Assembly (NCBI GenBank): GCA_910576955.1
Contig: CAJTJB010000002.1
Coordinates: forward strand, 124,001-188,000
DNA: 64,000 bases
Reading direction: 5' to 3'
Origin: an uncultured Alphaproteobacteria bacterium
GTDB taxonomy: Bacteria; Pseudomonadota; Alphaproteobacteria; RF32; CAG-239
This document shows positions 35,818-47,112 of the stretch, one piece after another (the first letter of the stretch is position 1; each line of letters begins with the position of its first letter). Both the position numbers and the translations under genes were made by a program. Under the pieces are notes generated by a model that was given only the letters and a program-made list of their open reading frames with translations, had not been told where the DNA came from and ran no database searches.

Positions 35818-37560
35818 CTAGAGGTATCCTTCGGACTGGAGCTTATAAAGGCGGCTGAATGTGCCGGATTTGTTTTTCAAGAGGTCTTTTTGCGCGCCGT
35901 CTTCTTTGATTTCGCCTTTTTCAAGCACGATTATCCTATCCATATTTTTTAAGGTGGAGAGGCGGTGGGCAATCGCAATCACGGTTTTGTTTTTCATCAG
36001 TTCTTTTAGGGCTTTTTCAATCGCTTGCTCGGATTCGCTATCCAGCGCCGAAGTTGCCTCGTCTAAAATGAGAATCGGCGAGTCTTTGAGGATGGCGGCG
36101 GCAATGGCAATGCGCTGGCGTTCGCCGCCCGAGAGTTTTACCCCGCGCTCGCCGACAACACTGTCATAGCCTTTGGGCATTTTTATAATTGTGTCGTGGA
36201 TGTGGGCGAGCTTGGCTGCTTTGATAACCTCCGCGTCGGTGGCTTTGGGGCGGGCAAAGCGGATGTTTTCCATTATGCTGCGGTTAAAGAGGCAAGGCTC
36301 TTGCGAGATAAGCGCGATGTTTTGATGCAGCGAAAATTGCGTGACTTTGGCAATGTCTTGGTTGGAAATGAGGATTTTCCCTTTATTGAGGTCATAGGCG
36401 CGCAAGATGAGGTTGATAAGGGTTGATTTTCCCGAGCCGGATATGCCGACAAGACCGATTTTTTCGTTCGGAGCGATGGAGAGGTTGAGGCTTTTAAACA
36501 CGGGCTTATCTTTGGTATAGGCAAAGGAAAGGTTTTTAATTTCAATATTGTTTGTCTTGATTTTAAGCTTTTTCGCATTCGGGGCGTCGATGATGTCAAA
36601 CGGGCGATAGAGCAGGGCGAGCGCGTCATTTATTGAGCCGAGGCGTTCCTGCAGCTGGGAGAAACGGGAGCATAAGTCATAAGTTTTTTCGTCTATGCGG
36701 GTAATCATTGTGGCGCAGAAAATAATGCTTTCAAGCGAGAGAGAAGATGGGGTGAGGTAAAAATATAAAATAACGCAAAGTTTGGCAATGAGGAAAGCAA
36801 CAGAGATGAGTGTGGTACACATATTGCTTTGTCCGAGTTTCTTGCCAAAAGTGTTTTTCAGGCGGAGGACTTTGTTTATCTGATTGCAGAGTTTTTTGCG
36901 TTCGTGATAAAGGGCGGCGATGTTTTTGACAAGCCTTGCGTTGGCAATGCTGTCTGTCAAAATACCGGTAATTTTGCTATCTTCTTTAACAACTTTTTGC
37001 GAAAGAGGTTTGATTTTTTGGTAGCTACGGATGATGACAAACTGTTCAGCCAAACTTAAAAATATTATGAGGATGCCGAGAGTGGCGTTAATGCGGATAA
37101 GCAGATAGGCGGTTGTAATCAAAAACGCTAAATGCGGCAGGAAAAGCATACGGAGATTGCCGAAAAGCTGAAACATTCCGAATATAAGGTTTCCGATTTT
37201 AGCAAGAATTTTGCCGCTTTGCTCGGTGTTGAAAAAACGGGCGGAGTGCTTGTGCGTGTGTTGAAAAATCGTATTGTACATCGCGCACTGATAGCGGATT
37301 TTCATTCGGGCGTCCACATAAATACGCAAGCCTTTAATGAGGTCTTGGCAGATGTAAATAACCGCAGAAATAACCAAACAGAAAATAACCGCGCTTGAAA
37401 GAGCGTCTTTCGGGTTTTCCCCGACAATGCCGATAATTCTCGCATAATAAAGCTGCCCGACAGCAGACAAAATAGGAGAAAGCATTGCCAACACGCAAGA
37501 GGCAGTGAACCAAAACTTGTTGCGGCGGATGAGGGTGAAGAAGAAACGCCAAATATTCAT
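35818..37560 (-). CDS. ABC exporter half-transporter
   Basis: 580 residues: six-helix exporter membrane domain (about 1-310) with the MsbA/LmrA-like layout, then ATPase with Walker A GLVGISGSGKSTL, signature LSGGERQRIAIAA, Walker B PILILDEATSALDSE and switch IAHRLST. Homodimer, or heterodimer with the product of the upstream gene at 37654. CAAAGGAG precedes the start. Substrate unknown; lipid, peptide or drug export are the usual roles. Confidence 0.93.
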   Translation of the reverse strand: MNIWRFFFTLIRRNKFWFTASCVLAMLSPILSAVGQLYYARIIGIVGENPKDALSSAVIFCLVISAVIYICQDLIKGLRIYVDARMKIRYQCAMYNTIFQHTHKHSARFFNTEQSGKILAKIGNLIFGMFQLFGNLRMLFLPHLAFLITTAYLLIRINATLGILIIFLSLAEQFVIIRSYQKIKPLSQKVVKEDSKITGILTDSIANARLVKNIAALYHERKKLCNQINKVLRLKNTFGKKLGQSNMCTTLISVAFLIAKLCVILYFYLTPSSLSLESIIFCATMITRIDEKTYDLCSRFSQLQERLGSINDALALLYRPFDIIDAPNAKKLKIKTNNIEIKNLSFAYTKDKPVFKSLNLSIAPNEKIGLVGISGSGKSTLINLILRAYDLNKGKILISNQDIAKVTQFSLHQNIALISQEPCLFNRSIMENIRFARPKATDAEVIKAAKLAHIHDTIIKMPKGYDSVVGERGVKLSGGERQRIAIAAAILKDSPILILDEATSALDSESEQAIEKALKELMKNKTVIAIAHRLSTLKNMDRIIVLEKGEIKEDGAQKDLLKNKSGTFSRLYKLQSEGYL

Positions 37561-37628
37561 TAGTTTTGCTCCTTTGTTGCTTTTTGTGGTTTGCCGTGGG
37601 TGTGTGGGGTGGTGTGGCGGCTTTTTTT

Positions 37629-37674
37629 CACCCCCACCCTACGCCCTCCCCCCTCAAGGGGGAGGGAGGGGAGA
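37629..37674. repeat. GC-rich palindrome between the two ABC genes
   Basis: CCCTCCCCCCT and AGGGGGAGGG form an almost perfect stem near 37644-37667. The stop codon of the upstream ABC gene lies inside it. Confidence 0.5.
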
Positions 37675-39453
37675 GGTGCTTGCAATGACTTGTGGAGAAT
37701 TGTTTGTATTTGCAGTGATATATCCCTCGGTTTGCAGGCTGTAAAAATGTTTGAACAGACCGTTTTTCTTTTTCAGCAACTCTTTCGGCGCGCCGTCTTC
37801 CTTAATCTCGCCGTTTTCCATCACAAGAATCCTATCCATTGAGCGCAGGGTTGAGAGGCGGTGGGCAATGGCTATTACGGTTTTGCTTTTCATCAGGTTT
37901 TCAAGCGCTTTCTGCACCATAATTTCTGCTTCGCTGTCCAGTGCGGAGGTTGCCTCGTCCAAAATCAGAACCGGCGCGTTTTGTAAAATGGCGCGGGCAA
38001 TGGCGATACGTTGGCGCTCGCCACCCGAAAGCAGAATACCCCGCTCGCCGACAATGCTGTCATAGCCATTTGGCAGGCTCAAGATAGTGTCGTGAATATG
38101 CGCGAGTTTGGCTGCTTCATAAATCTCTTCTTTGCTTGCTTTGGGGTTGGCAAGTTGCAGGTTTTCAAACAACGAGCGGTTAAACAGCGTGACATCTTGC
38201 GGGACATAGGCGATATTTTTGTGTAACGAATATTGGGTGACATCAGCGATGTTTTGCTTGCCGATTAAGATTTCGCCAGACTGCGGAGCATAAGAGCGGA
38301 GCAGCAGGCTGATAAGCGTAGATTTGCCCGCGCCCGAAAGCCCGACCAAGCCGACTTTTTGATTAGGCTTAATATTCAGATTAAAGTTTTGAAAGACTGG
38401 TTTTTCTTTAATATAGGCAAAGTTGATGTTTTGGTAAGTAATGCTGTTATCCGTTACTTTGAGTTTTACGGCGTTTTCTTTGTCTTGAATCGTAACGGGT
38501 TTATAAACCAGCTCTAAATTAGTTTTAAGTTCGCCAAAAGAAGAAGACATATCAATTGCAAAATCATTTAAATCTGAGATGCTTTGTTTAAGCATTTGGA
38601 TAGACTGAAACGCAAAAAACGCATCAGCAAGCGAAAGCGTATCTAATGCAATAAAATATAATATAGCGGCATAACAAAAAAGCATAAACAAACTTTCTGC
38701 CACGCCTAATCCCATTGAGCTTATGCCGCGTGTGGTTTCGCAGTCATAAGTGGTGCGGAGATATTTTTTTAGGAGCTTATAGGCGTTTAGGCGCTCGTTG
38801 AAAACCGAGCCGGTGTAGCGGACGAGCTTGTAGTTTGTGAGGCTGTCGGCAGTTCTGCCGTCGTATTCGCGTTCAATCGCACCACGCTTTTTCCAAGTAT
38901 TAACAATCGCCGGAACTATTTTTTTCTGGATGAAATAAAAAGGGATGCATAAAGCGACAAGGGTTATTCCGAGTTTGGGGCTTGCGTAAGATATAATACC
39001 GAGGGCAAAGAAAAAGTTTATCAGCGGGCGAACGAGTGAAAAGAGCAAGCCTGCGGTAATGCTTGAAACCGTGCCCGAGATTTTGTTAACAGCAGAGGTA
39101 ATACGTCCGGTCATTTCATCATCAAAATAAGAGATTTGATGAGCGTGAACAGTCTTGAAAAGGTCTTGTACCAGTGCAGAATTCAAAACTTTCTGTGCCA
39201 TATTATTATAGATGGCTATAACATATTGGTTGAGCGCCTGCAGGGTTTTGGCAATTACAAAAACGATTGTCCAGAAGATAATTCCCTCTAAAACAGCTTC
39301 TTTGGTCGGCTCGGAAAAGCAGCCGATAAGCCGCGAGGCGACATACGGAGTAATGGAAAGCGCGATTGAGGAGAAAATAAAACTGATGGCGAAGATGATG
39401 TAAAGCGACTTATGTTTGCTGATTGTTTTAATAATAAGGCGGCGAAAGTTCAT
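37654..39453 (-). CDS. ABC exporter half-transporter
   Basis: 599 residues, about 30% identical by eye to its downstream neighbour. Membrane domain about 1-320, then Walker A GLVGLSGAGKSTL, signature LSGGERQRIAIAR, Walker B PVLILDEATSALDSE, switch IAHRLST. A heterodimeric exporter is likely from the tandem arrangement with a 93-nt gap. The last ~18 residues (NTNNSPQVIASTSPLPPP) are encoded by intergenic-type sequence running into a GC-rich palindrome, so the natural C-terminus was probably extended. Confidence 0.92.
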   Translation of the reverse strand: MNFRRLIIKTISKHKSLYIIFAISFIFSSIALSITPYVASRLIGCFSEPTKEAVLEGIIFWTIVFVIAKTLQALNQYVIAIYNNMAQKVLNSALVQDLFKTVHAHQISYFDDEMTGRITSAVNKISGTVSSITAGLLFSLVRPLINFFFALGIISYASPKLGITLVALCIPFYFIQKKIVPAIVNTWKKRGAIEREYDGRTADSLTNYKLVRYTGSVFNERLNAYKLLKKYLRTTYDCETTRGISSMGLGVAESLFMLFCYAAILYFIALDTLSLADAFFAFQSIQMLKQSISDLNDFAIDMSSSFGELKTNLELVYKPVTIQDKENAVKLKVTDNSITYQNINFAYIKEKPVFQNFNLNIKPNQKVGLVGLSGAGKSTLISLLLRSYAPQSGEILIGKQNIADVTQYSLHKNIAYVPQDVTLFNRSLFENLQLANPKASKEEIYEAAKLAHIHDTILSLPNGYDSIVGERGILLSGGERQRIAIARAILQNAPVLILDEATSALDSEAEIMVQKALENLMKSKTVIAIAHRLSTLRSMDRILVMENGEIKEDGAPKELLKKKNGLFKHFYSLQTEGYITANTNNSPQVIASTSPLPPP

Positions 39454-39579
39454 AAATAATGTCCTGAATAGTTTGTTACGCGGCAGAATATACCATATTT
39501 TTAGGCTTTGCGCAACAAAAAAATGTGTGCGGAATGTTTTTTAGGTTGCGGATTTGGCAAGGTTGGATATGCTTATGCT

Positions 39580-40590
39580 ATGATTAAAAAGATTATAGCA
39601 TTCGTATTTGTTTTGATTGCGGCGGGAGCGGGGTGGCTTTATCTGTCAAAGTTGGACTATACGAAAATCGTATTTGTGCTGCCCTCTTCGGAGCGGGCGT
39701 CATCGCCGTATTATTTCGGCAAAGACGGGGATTTCTTTTTGGCAGACGACCTCAAAGCCGGGTTTGAGAAACTGGGCTATACGGTCGAATACCGCTTTCG
39801 GGAAGATTATGACGATTTAGAGCTCGGTAACGCGGGGAATGTGCTTTATTTCAAGGGATATTATAATTTTGAACATCTGCCGGCGGTGAAAAAAGACGGA
39901 CGCAAGCGCGTTTTGTACCTCTATTATGTTGAGGGGCTGAATTTGGAGATTTTGGACGAGGCGGACGTGGTGGCGAGCGCCTCAAAGCGGTTTGTAAACG
40001 ATGTAGTTATTCCGCGGGGAAAGGCGGCGGTGTTTGTGCCGCAATTTACAAACCCAGAGCGGTTTAAACCGGCGGAAATTGAGGCAGATAAGGCGTATCC
40101 GGTGTTGTTTGTCGGGTCAAATCACAGCGGGTTCGGGCGCAAATCGGTAGATTATGCGTTGCTTGCCAATGCGCCGTTAAGCGTTTTCGGCAAGTTTTGG
40201 GAGAAAAGCTTAACGCCCGAGGTTTTAAAAGGGCAATATATTGATAATGCAGAGTTGAACAGGTATTATGCCAATGCGGAAATTGTGTTAAACGACCATC
40301 GGGAAGATATGGTTTTTTACGGGTTTGTTTCCAACCGGATTTATGATGTGACGGCGTCGGGCGGTTTTGTGCTGACGGATTATCTGCCCGAGATTGCCGA
40401 GATGTATGGCGACAGTATTGCTACCTATAAAGATTATTACGATTTTAAGGAAAAACTGGAATATTATCTGAAGCACCCCGAAGAGCGCAGGGCAATGGCG
40501 GCAAAAGCGCGCGACATTACGCTTAAAAACTTTACACACACTCGGGCGGCAGCGATTTTTGACAGCATTTTTAAAAATATTAAAAAATAA
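39580..40590 (+). CDS. CgeB-like glycosyltransferase with N-terminal anchor
   Basis: The ATG at 39580 (MIKKIIAFVFVLIAAGAGWL) gives 336 residues beginning with a membrane anchor; an upstream in-frame ATG adds 24 cysteine-rich residues and lacks a good site. The body resembles CgeB/GT-B proteins: YVLFVGSN-like VLFVGSNHSGFGRKS, then LNRYYANAEIVLNDHREDM and RIYDVTASGGFVLTDYLPEI, and a final HPEERRAMAAKAR helix. Probably modifies a surface glycan at the membrane. Confidence 0.8.
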   Translation: MIKKIIAFVFVLIAAGAGWLYLSKLDYTKIVFVLPSSERASSPYYFGKDGDFFLADDLKAGFEKLGYTVEYRFREDYDDLELGNAGNVLYFKGYYNFEHLPAVKKDGRKRVLYLYYVEGLNLEILDEADVVASASKRFVNDVVIPRGKAAVFVPQFTNPERFKPAEIEADKAYPVLFVGSNHSGFGRKSVDYALLANAPLSVFGKFWEKSLTPEVLKGQYIDNAELNRYYANAEIVLNDHREDMVFYGFVSNRIYDVTASGGFVLTDYLPEIAEMYGDSIATYKDYYDFKEKLEYYLKHPEERRAMAAKARDITLKNFTHTRAAAIFDSIFKNIKK

Positions 40591-40683
40591 TGCGGTTTTT
40601 TAGAGCGGATGCTTGATTTTCAGAAAATTGCACACTAACTAAAGTATTAGAATTTTTTAACCTTATTTATAGGAGCGATGTAA

Positions 40684-42641
<1,958 letters not shown>

Positions 42642-42657
42642 TTGTTCCAACTCCCCG

Positions 42658-42690
42658 AAGCAACCCAGACGAAAGTTTGGGTTGCTTTTT
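42658..42690 (+). terminator. Terminator of groES-groEL
   Basis: AAGCAACCCAGAC pairs with GTTTGGGTTGCTT around a GAAA tetraloop, then T6. Confidence 0.92.
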
Positions 42691-42764
42691 TGTGTGCCAT
42701 AAACCGAATGTTAAGATTTTTGTGCGTAGTATAATATATAAAATTGCGCAATAAGGATTAAAAA

Positions 42765-45700
42765 ATGACGATTAAAAGGTATATATTCGGTTTTGGCACC
42801 GCATTGGCGATATTGTTGGCAGGAGCGGGTTCTGCTTATGCGATAAGCTTTGCTGACTATGCTTTTCAAAACATTCAAAAAGGGCGTGAAGAGGCGGTCA
42901 AATCCTTTTTGAATAAAGGATACTCTGTTGATGCAGTTAATGAAGAGGGGATGACGGCGCTGTGCCAGTCCGTTAAAGCCAAAGACTATACGGTATATAG
43001 AAAATTGCGCAGGCTCGGAGCAAATGCAAACCATCAGTGCATTTCTTCGCTTGATGCCGAAACGGTAAAAGATTTTGATGAGCGGTATTCTCCGATTGAC
43101 AGAGGTATCGCGGGAAAAGAGGTAATCGAGGGAGATTCTAATACGCTGCTTTGGGCAACCGCCGGTTCGCTGGCGGCGGTCGGTGTGGGTGCCGGTATAT
43201 ATTTTAATCAGGATGATAAAAAAGACGATGTGCAGCGGTGTGAGCCGGGGTTTGTGTTAATTAACGGCAAATGCGAGCCTAAAACCTGTGAGCCGGGGTT
43301 TGAGCTGGTTGGTGGCGAGTGTAAACCGAAGGAATGCGAACCGGGGTTTGCTTTGGTAAACGGCGTGTGCGTTTCTACTGATTGTCCGGACGGGTGGTCA
43401 TGGACCGGACGGGAATGCGCTAAAGATTGTCCGGAAGGAATGTTTTGGAACGGTACGGATTGCGAGGTGAAAAACTGTCCGCCAAATACACATTTACAAG
43501 GCAATATTTGTGTTGGCAACGGTAACCTTGATGAAAAGTATGTCGGCAATGACTCTCTGTATGGTATTCAAACGAACGGGGAAGACGTTTTTAACCTGTT
43601 TTCATCGGTTAGGTATCCGAATGACGAAGCTTCAATAAAACTGTATAATAAAGGAGACGGCGATACATATGGCGTTTATGGCGTCAGCAATGTGACAAAT
43701 GTTTTTGCGCAAGGCGTATCTGAAGGGGGTGTTAATGAGGCGGATAATATCGGCAATATTTCCATTACGAGTGAAGGCAAAGGCACAACATATGGCTTGT
43801 ACTCTAAAATTGCAGATATTACCCAATACAAAGAGGCAATAAATGTTCGTACGCAGGATGAAGGAAAGGCTCACGGCAAGATTGATATTCTCCATCGTGG
43901 CGGCGGGACAACGTACGGCGTTTTCGGCGATGTTCGCGCGTATAATGCATATGCTATTTATGGCGGAAAATCTTATGGAGATATTACTATTAACGGCGAC
44001 GGAGATATTTATGGCATCAGCGGCTATGTGGCGGCAACAAACTCGGTTTCGCCTTTTTTCGGCAGCGAGGTTATCGGCAATGTTAATTTGTATCAAAGGG
44101 GAAACAAAGATGTTTACGGAATGGCGGTAAGCAAAGATGATATTCCGGGGGCAGGCGCCGGTGGTGGCAATTTGGTCAGCTGGTTTGCGTTTAATGCATA
44201 TTCTTCGGGCGGCGACAAAGTTATCGGCAATATCAATATTTATAATGACGGTAACGGCAATGCCTACGGAATGTATGGCGGGCGCGAGTTGTTTAATGCA
44301 AGGACATATGGCGGCGTGAACCCGGAAACCGGAAAGCCCAACGGTATTGCTAAAGGGTATATCAATATTTTGAGCAAAGGCAACGGCAACAGCTTTGGTA
44401 TGTATCTGCCGGATGAAGATGAAAAGGGAATTATCGGCAATATTACTTCGGAGGGTGCAGAATCCGTGGTTTCGATTGTTAATGTCGGCAGCGGTACGGC
44501 GACCGGTTTGCGTGGCGGGCGGAAAACAACTATTGTCAATTCGGGAACGATTGATATTAACAATTTAGGAAACGGCACGGCTATCGGCATTTACGGCGAG
44601 CGGGATTCCAAAATCGAAAACAGCGGCATAATCAATATTCACCGCGATGCATATACCGATACCGTGACCGGCACAAAATATAATCCGGCAGGTGCTAATG
44701 GCGGCGTGGCGTACGGCATATACGCAGAAACCGGCGCTCGGGTGTTGAATACCGGCGATATTACCATAACCGGAGCAAATGCCGGCAAAGGAATTTATCT
44801 CGAAGACGGGGCAACGCTTGAAAACTCCGGCAATGTGCGGTTTAACGGAAAACTCCAAAATGTGCAAACGGCTGAAAACGGCTCGGTTCAGAGTGTGGTT
44901 AATCTGAACGATATGGGCGGGGAAATTATTTTGGGCAAAGGCGGACATTTCTTTGCCGACGAACTTCGCGGCGATATGGGCATTTCCCAAAAGGCTGTTC
45001 AGGGCAGTTTGGAAAATGAATATGTTATGGATAAAGCTTTGCAGGCCGGAAACATTAACGGGCTGAATGTTTACTCTAAATCCGCAATGTTTGAAGCTGC
45101 AACAAAAGCTAACGGCACCGGCGGCACGGATGTGGTCCTTTCCCGCAAGAACTTTAATTCGCTGCTTGAAGATAAAGAAATGGGGAATTTCTTTGAGGCA
45201 AACTATGAGCAGAAAAACGGCGCAGCCGTGTTTGATGTTTTGAAAAAAGCAGAAGACGGCGCAGCGCTGGAGGCGCAGTCGGCTAATTTGAGCGGGGCGG
45301 ATGTTGTTCCGAATTTCAGGCGCGAAAATGCGCTGGTTTATCGCCATTTGAGCAAACAGTTTGATGATAACCTGTTTAACAAACCGGATGACAACTATAT
45401 CGGCGGGTATAAGTTTATTGATGTTTCGATGGATGAAGATGGAACATTGACCGGCAGCGATGGCAAGGTTAATGCGGCATACGGTATGCTCAAAGGGAAA
45501 ACGGATGACGGCGTTGTTTACGGTTTGGGCGCAACACTTGCTAACCTGAAAAGCGATTATGACAACGGGGCAAGCCGCAAGAGCAATATTTTCGGTTTGT
45601 GGGCGCCGGTTGGGTATGACTTTAAAAACGGTACGCAGTGGTATTCGAAATTTTATGCCGGTTATGCGGACGGTTCATACGACCGTAAGACGGAACTCGG

Positions 45701-46196
45701 CAAGTTTTCAGCTGATTTGACCGAATATCAATATGGCATCAGCAATGAATTGCGCCATAAGATGAATTTGGGCAAGGGCTTCAGTTTCCAACCGCTTGCG
45801 GAGCTTAACCTCTTGGGAATTTATCAGGACAGTGCCAACGAGGGCAATGCCGAAGGGGCGCTGAATCTGGACAGCGGCAACAGCTTGTCGCTTGAAGGCG
45901 GGCTTGGCGCGTACCTTGCCAAAGAAATGATGTTTGGCGATAGCGGCAAGCTGGGAATTCAAATCGGCGGCGTATATTATGTTGAGTTTTTAGACCCTGA
46001 TGACGGCGTGGATGCGAGAATGCAGGGGATGAACGGCAAATTCCGCTTGAAGAACAAAGCGCAGGATGACCGGGCAGTCTTTTCGCTCCGTGCGGATTAT
46101 ACCTATAAAGATTTGATGCTTTATGCGGTGATAGAACAGGAAACAGGCGGCAACAAAGCATTTTCTGTTGATACCGGCGTACAATACAAATTTTAG
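42765..46196 (+). CDS. Composite autotransporter adhesin
   Basis: 1143 residues, with AAGGA upstream and TATAAT at 42730 as a likely -10. Domains in order: signal peptide (about 1-26, AYA), ankyrin-like repeats (about 40-95), a hydrophobic segment (about 128-147, TLLWATAGSLAAVGVGAGIY), five to six cysteine-rich repeats (about 158-250, CEPGFVLINGKCEPKT type), a beta-helix passenger built on repeated GNGxxYGMYG motifs (about 270-700), a linker, and a 12-strand autotransporter barrel (about 870-1143) ending YKF. The barrel exports the passenger to the surface. An internal hydrophobic segment between the signal peptide and passenger is unusual. Confidence 0.88.
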   Translation: MTIKRYIFGFGTALAILLAGAGSAYAISFADYAFQNIQKGREEAVKSFLNKGYSVDAVNEEGMTALCQSVKAKDYTVYRKLRRLGANANHQCISSLDAETVKDFDERYSPIDRGIAGKEVIEGDSNTLLWATAGSLAAVGVGAGIYFNQDDKKDDVQRCEPGFVLINGKCEPKTCEPGFELVGGECKPKECEPGFALVNGVCVSTDCPDGWSWTGRECAKDCPEGMFWNGTDCEVKNCPPNTHLQGNICVGNGNLDEKYVGNDSLYGIQTNGEDVFNLFSSVRYPNDEASIKLYNKGDGDTYGVYGVSNVTNVFAQGVSEGGVNEADNIGNISITSEGKGTTYGLYSKIADITQYKEAINVRTQDEGKAHGKIDILHRGGGTTYGVFGDVRAYNAYAIYGGKSYGDITINGDGDIYGISGYVAATNSVSPFFGSEVIGNVNLYQRGNKDVYGMAVSKDDIPGAGAGGGNLVSWFAFNAYSSGGDKVIGNINIYNDGNGNAYGMYGGRELFNARTYGGVNPETGKPNGIAKGYINILSKGNGNSFGMYLPDEDEKGIIGNITSEGAESVVSIVNVGSGTATGLRGGRKTTIVNSGTIDINNLGNGTAIGIYGERDSKIENSGIINIHRDAYTDTVTGTKYNPAGANGGVAYGIYAETGARVLNTGDITITGANAGKGIYLEDGATLENSGNVRFNGKLQNVQTAENGSVQSVVNLNDMGGEIILGKGGHFFADELRGDMGISQKAVQGSLENEYVMDKALQAGNINGLNVYSKSAMFEAATKANGTGGTDVVLSRKNFNSLLEDKEMGNFFEANYEQKNGAAVFDVLKKAEDGAALEAQSANLSGADVVPNFRRENALVYRHLSKQFDDNLFNKPDDNYIGGYKFIDVSMDEDGTLTGSDGKVNAAYGMLKGKTDDGVVYGLGATLANLKSDYDNGASRKSNIFGLWAPVGYDFKNGTQWYSKFYAGYADGSYDRKTELGKFSADLTEYQYGISNELRHKMNLGKGFSFQPLAELNLLGIYQDSANEGNAEGALNLDSGNSLSLEGGLGAYLAKEMMFGDSGKLGIQIGGVYYVEFLDPDDGVDARMQGMNGKFRLKNKAQDDRAVFSLRADYTYKDLMLYAVIEQETGGNKAFSVDTGVQYKF

Positions 46197-46261
46197 CTTG
46201 AGTCTTTTTTGAAAGTGATGTAACCCTTAAACAGAGTAAAATTTGAAACTTTGGGGGCAAT

Positions 46262-46990
46262 ATGGAAAAGTTTGTGAATTATGTGCGCAGCGGCAAAGGT
46301 ATCGGCTTGTTATTTATGCTGGCTGCATCGGTTATTGTAACAATTGTTATGCTGTTGGTTGCTAAAAGTTTTTACGGCGAGATGCGCCCGCAGGTGCTGA
46401 TGGTTGCAAATGACTTTTTGCCGATTACCGTTAAAGGCGGACAAATTGTTGAACCAGCGGATACTTATAAGCGCGTTAATTTCAGATTGGGCAATACGGG
46501 AAAGAAATCAGACTATTTTACAATCATCCTGAACACGCGTGAAGAGGCTGCCAGTTTGCCCAAAGGGGAGCAGGGGCTCTTTATCTATAAAGATATGATA
46601 TATGCGGCAACACCGGGGCAAATCCGCAGTTTTGAATTGCGGGACGGTTTGTGGGATAAAGCCAGCTTTGAAAATCTGCTTGATTCCGTTGTTGGCGCGA
46701 TGTCCGGCGTTGTCGGGGCGGTTTTAATCGGCATATTGTTCATTGTTTGTCTGTTTAAGACTTTTATTGCTGCCGTTTTGGGCTTTTTTGCGGCGAAAGT
46801 GCTGAACAGGGCGGAGCAGTTTGACCTGCCGATGTTGATGCGATTTTGCGCAATCGGCGTTTCTGCATTTGAAATCTTGCGCTGGGGCAGCATTTTAATC
46901 GGGATGAACCCTGCGAGTTTTCATGTCTTTTTAGCGGTGCTGCTGTTAGAAATATTTTATATTTTGCGGGAAAAGCCTAACGCAAAATAA
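46262..46990 (+). CDS. Multi-pass membrane protein, DUF1189-like
   Basis: 242 residues with a first membrane helix near 15-36, an extracytoplasmic domain (about 40-135) and three further helices (about 140-230). The arrangement, with a periplasmic domain between helix 1 and a helical bundle (VGAVLIGILFIVCLFKTFIAAVLGFF), resembles DUF1189 proteins, but the match is only by eye. It follows the autotransporter by 65 nt. Function unknown. Confidence 0.65.
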   Translation: MEKFVNYVRSGKGIGLLFMLAASVIVTIVMLLVAKSFYGEMRPQVLMVANDFLPITVKGGQIVEPADTYKRVNFRLGNTGKKSDYFTIILNTREEAASLPKGEQGLFIYKDMIYAATPGQIRSFELRDGLWDKASFENLLDSVVGAMSGVVGAVLIGILFIVCLFKTFIAAVLGFFAAKVLNRAEQFDLPMLMRFCAIGVSAFEILRWGSILIGMNPASFHVFLAVLLLEIFYILREKPNAK

Positions 46991-47000
46991 TCATCATCTT

Positions 47001-47028
47001 CCCCCTTGCGAAAAGAGGGGGATTTTTT
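47001..47028 (+). terminator. Terminator after DUF1189-like gene
   Basis: CCCCCT (47001-47006) pairs with AGGGGG (47016-47021), followed by ATTTTTT. Confidence 0.75.
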
Positions 47029-47112
47029 ATGATGTGGTCAAAATATCTTTTTGCTTGAATATATTATGCGGTGTCTTTAAAATCTTAAAAAAAGCAATTT
47101 GAGGATTATCCG

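Noticed and set aside
40600..40683. CIRCE element before groES
   Set aside because: No TTAGCACTC/GAGTGCTAA inverted repeat; only a weak CTTGAT resembling a heat-shock -35.
44565..45347. 260-codon minus-strand frame inside the autotransporter gene
   Set aside because: Antisense to a clear coding gene; no ribosome binding site and no recognisable motif. It arises from codon bias on the other strand.
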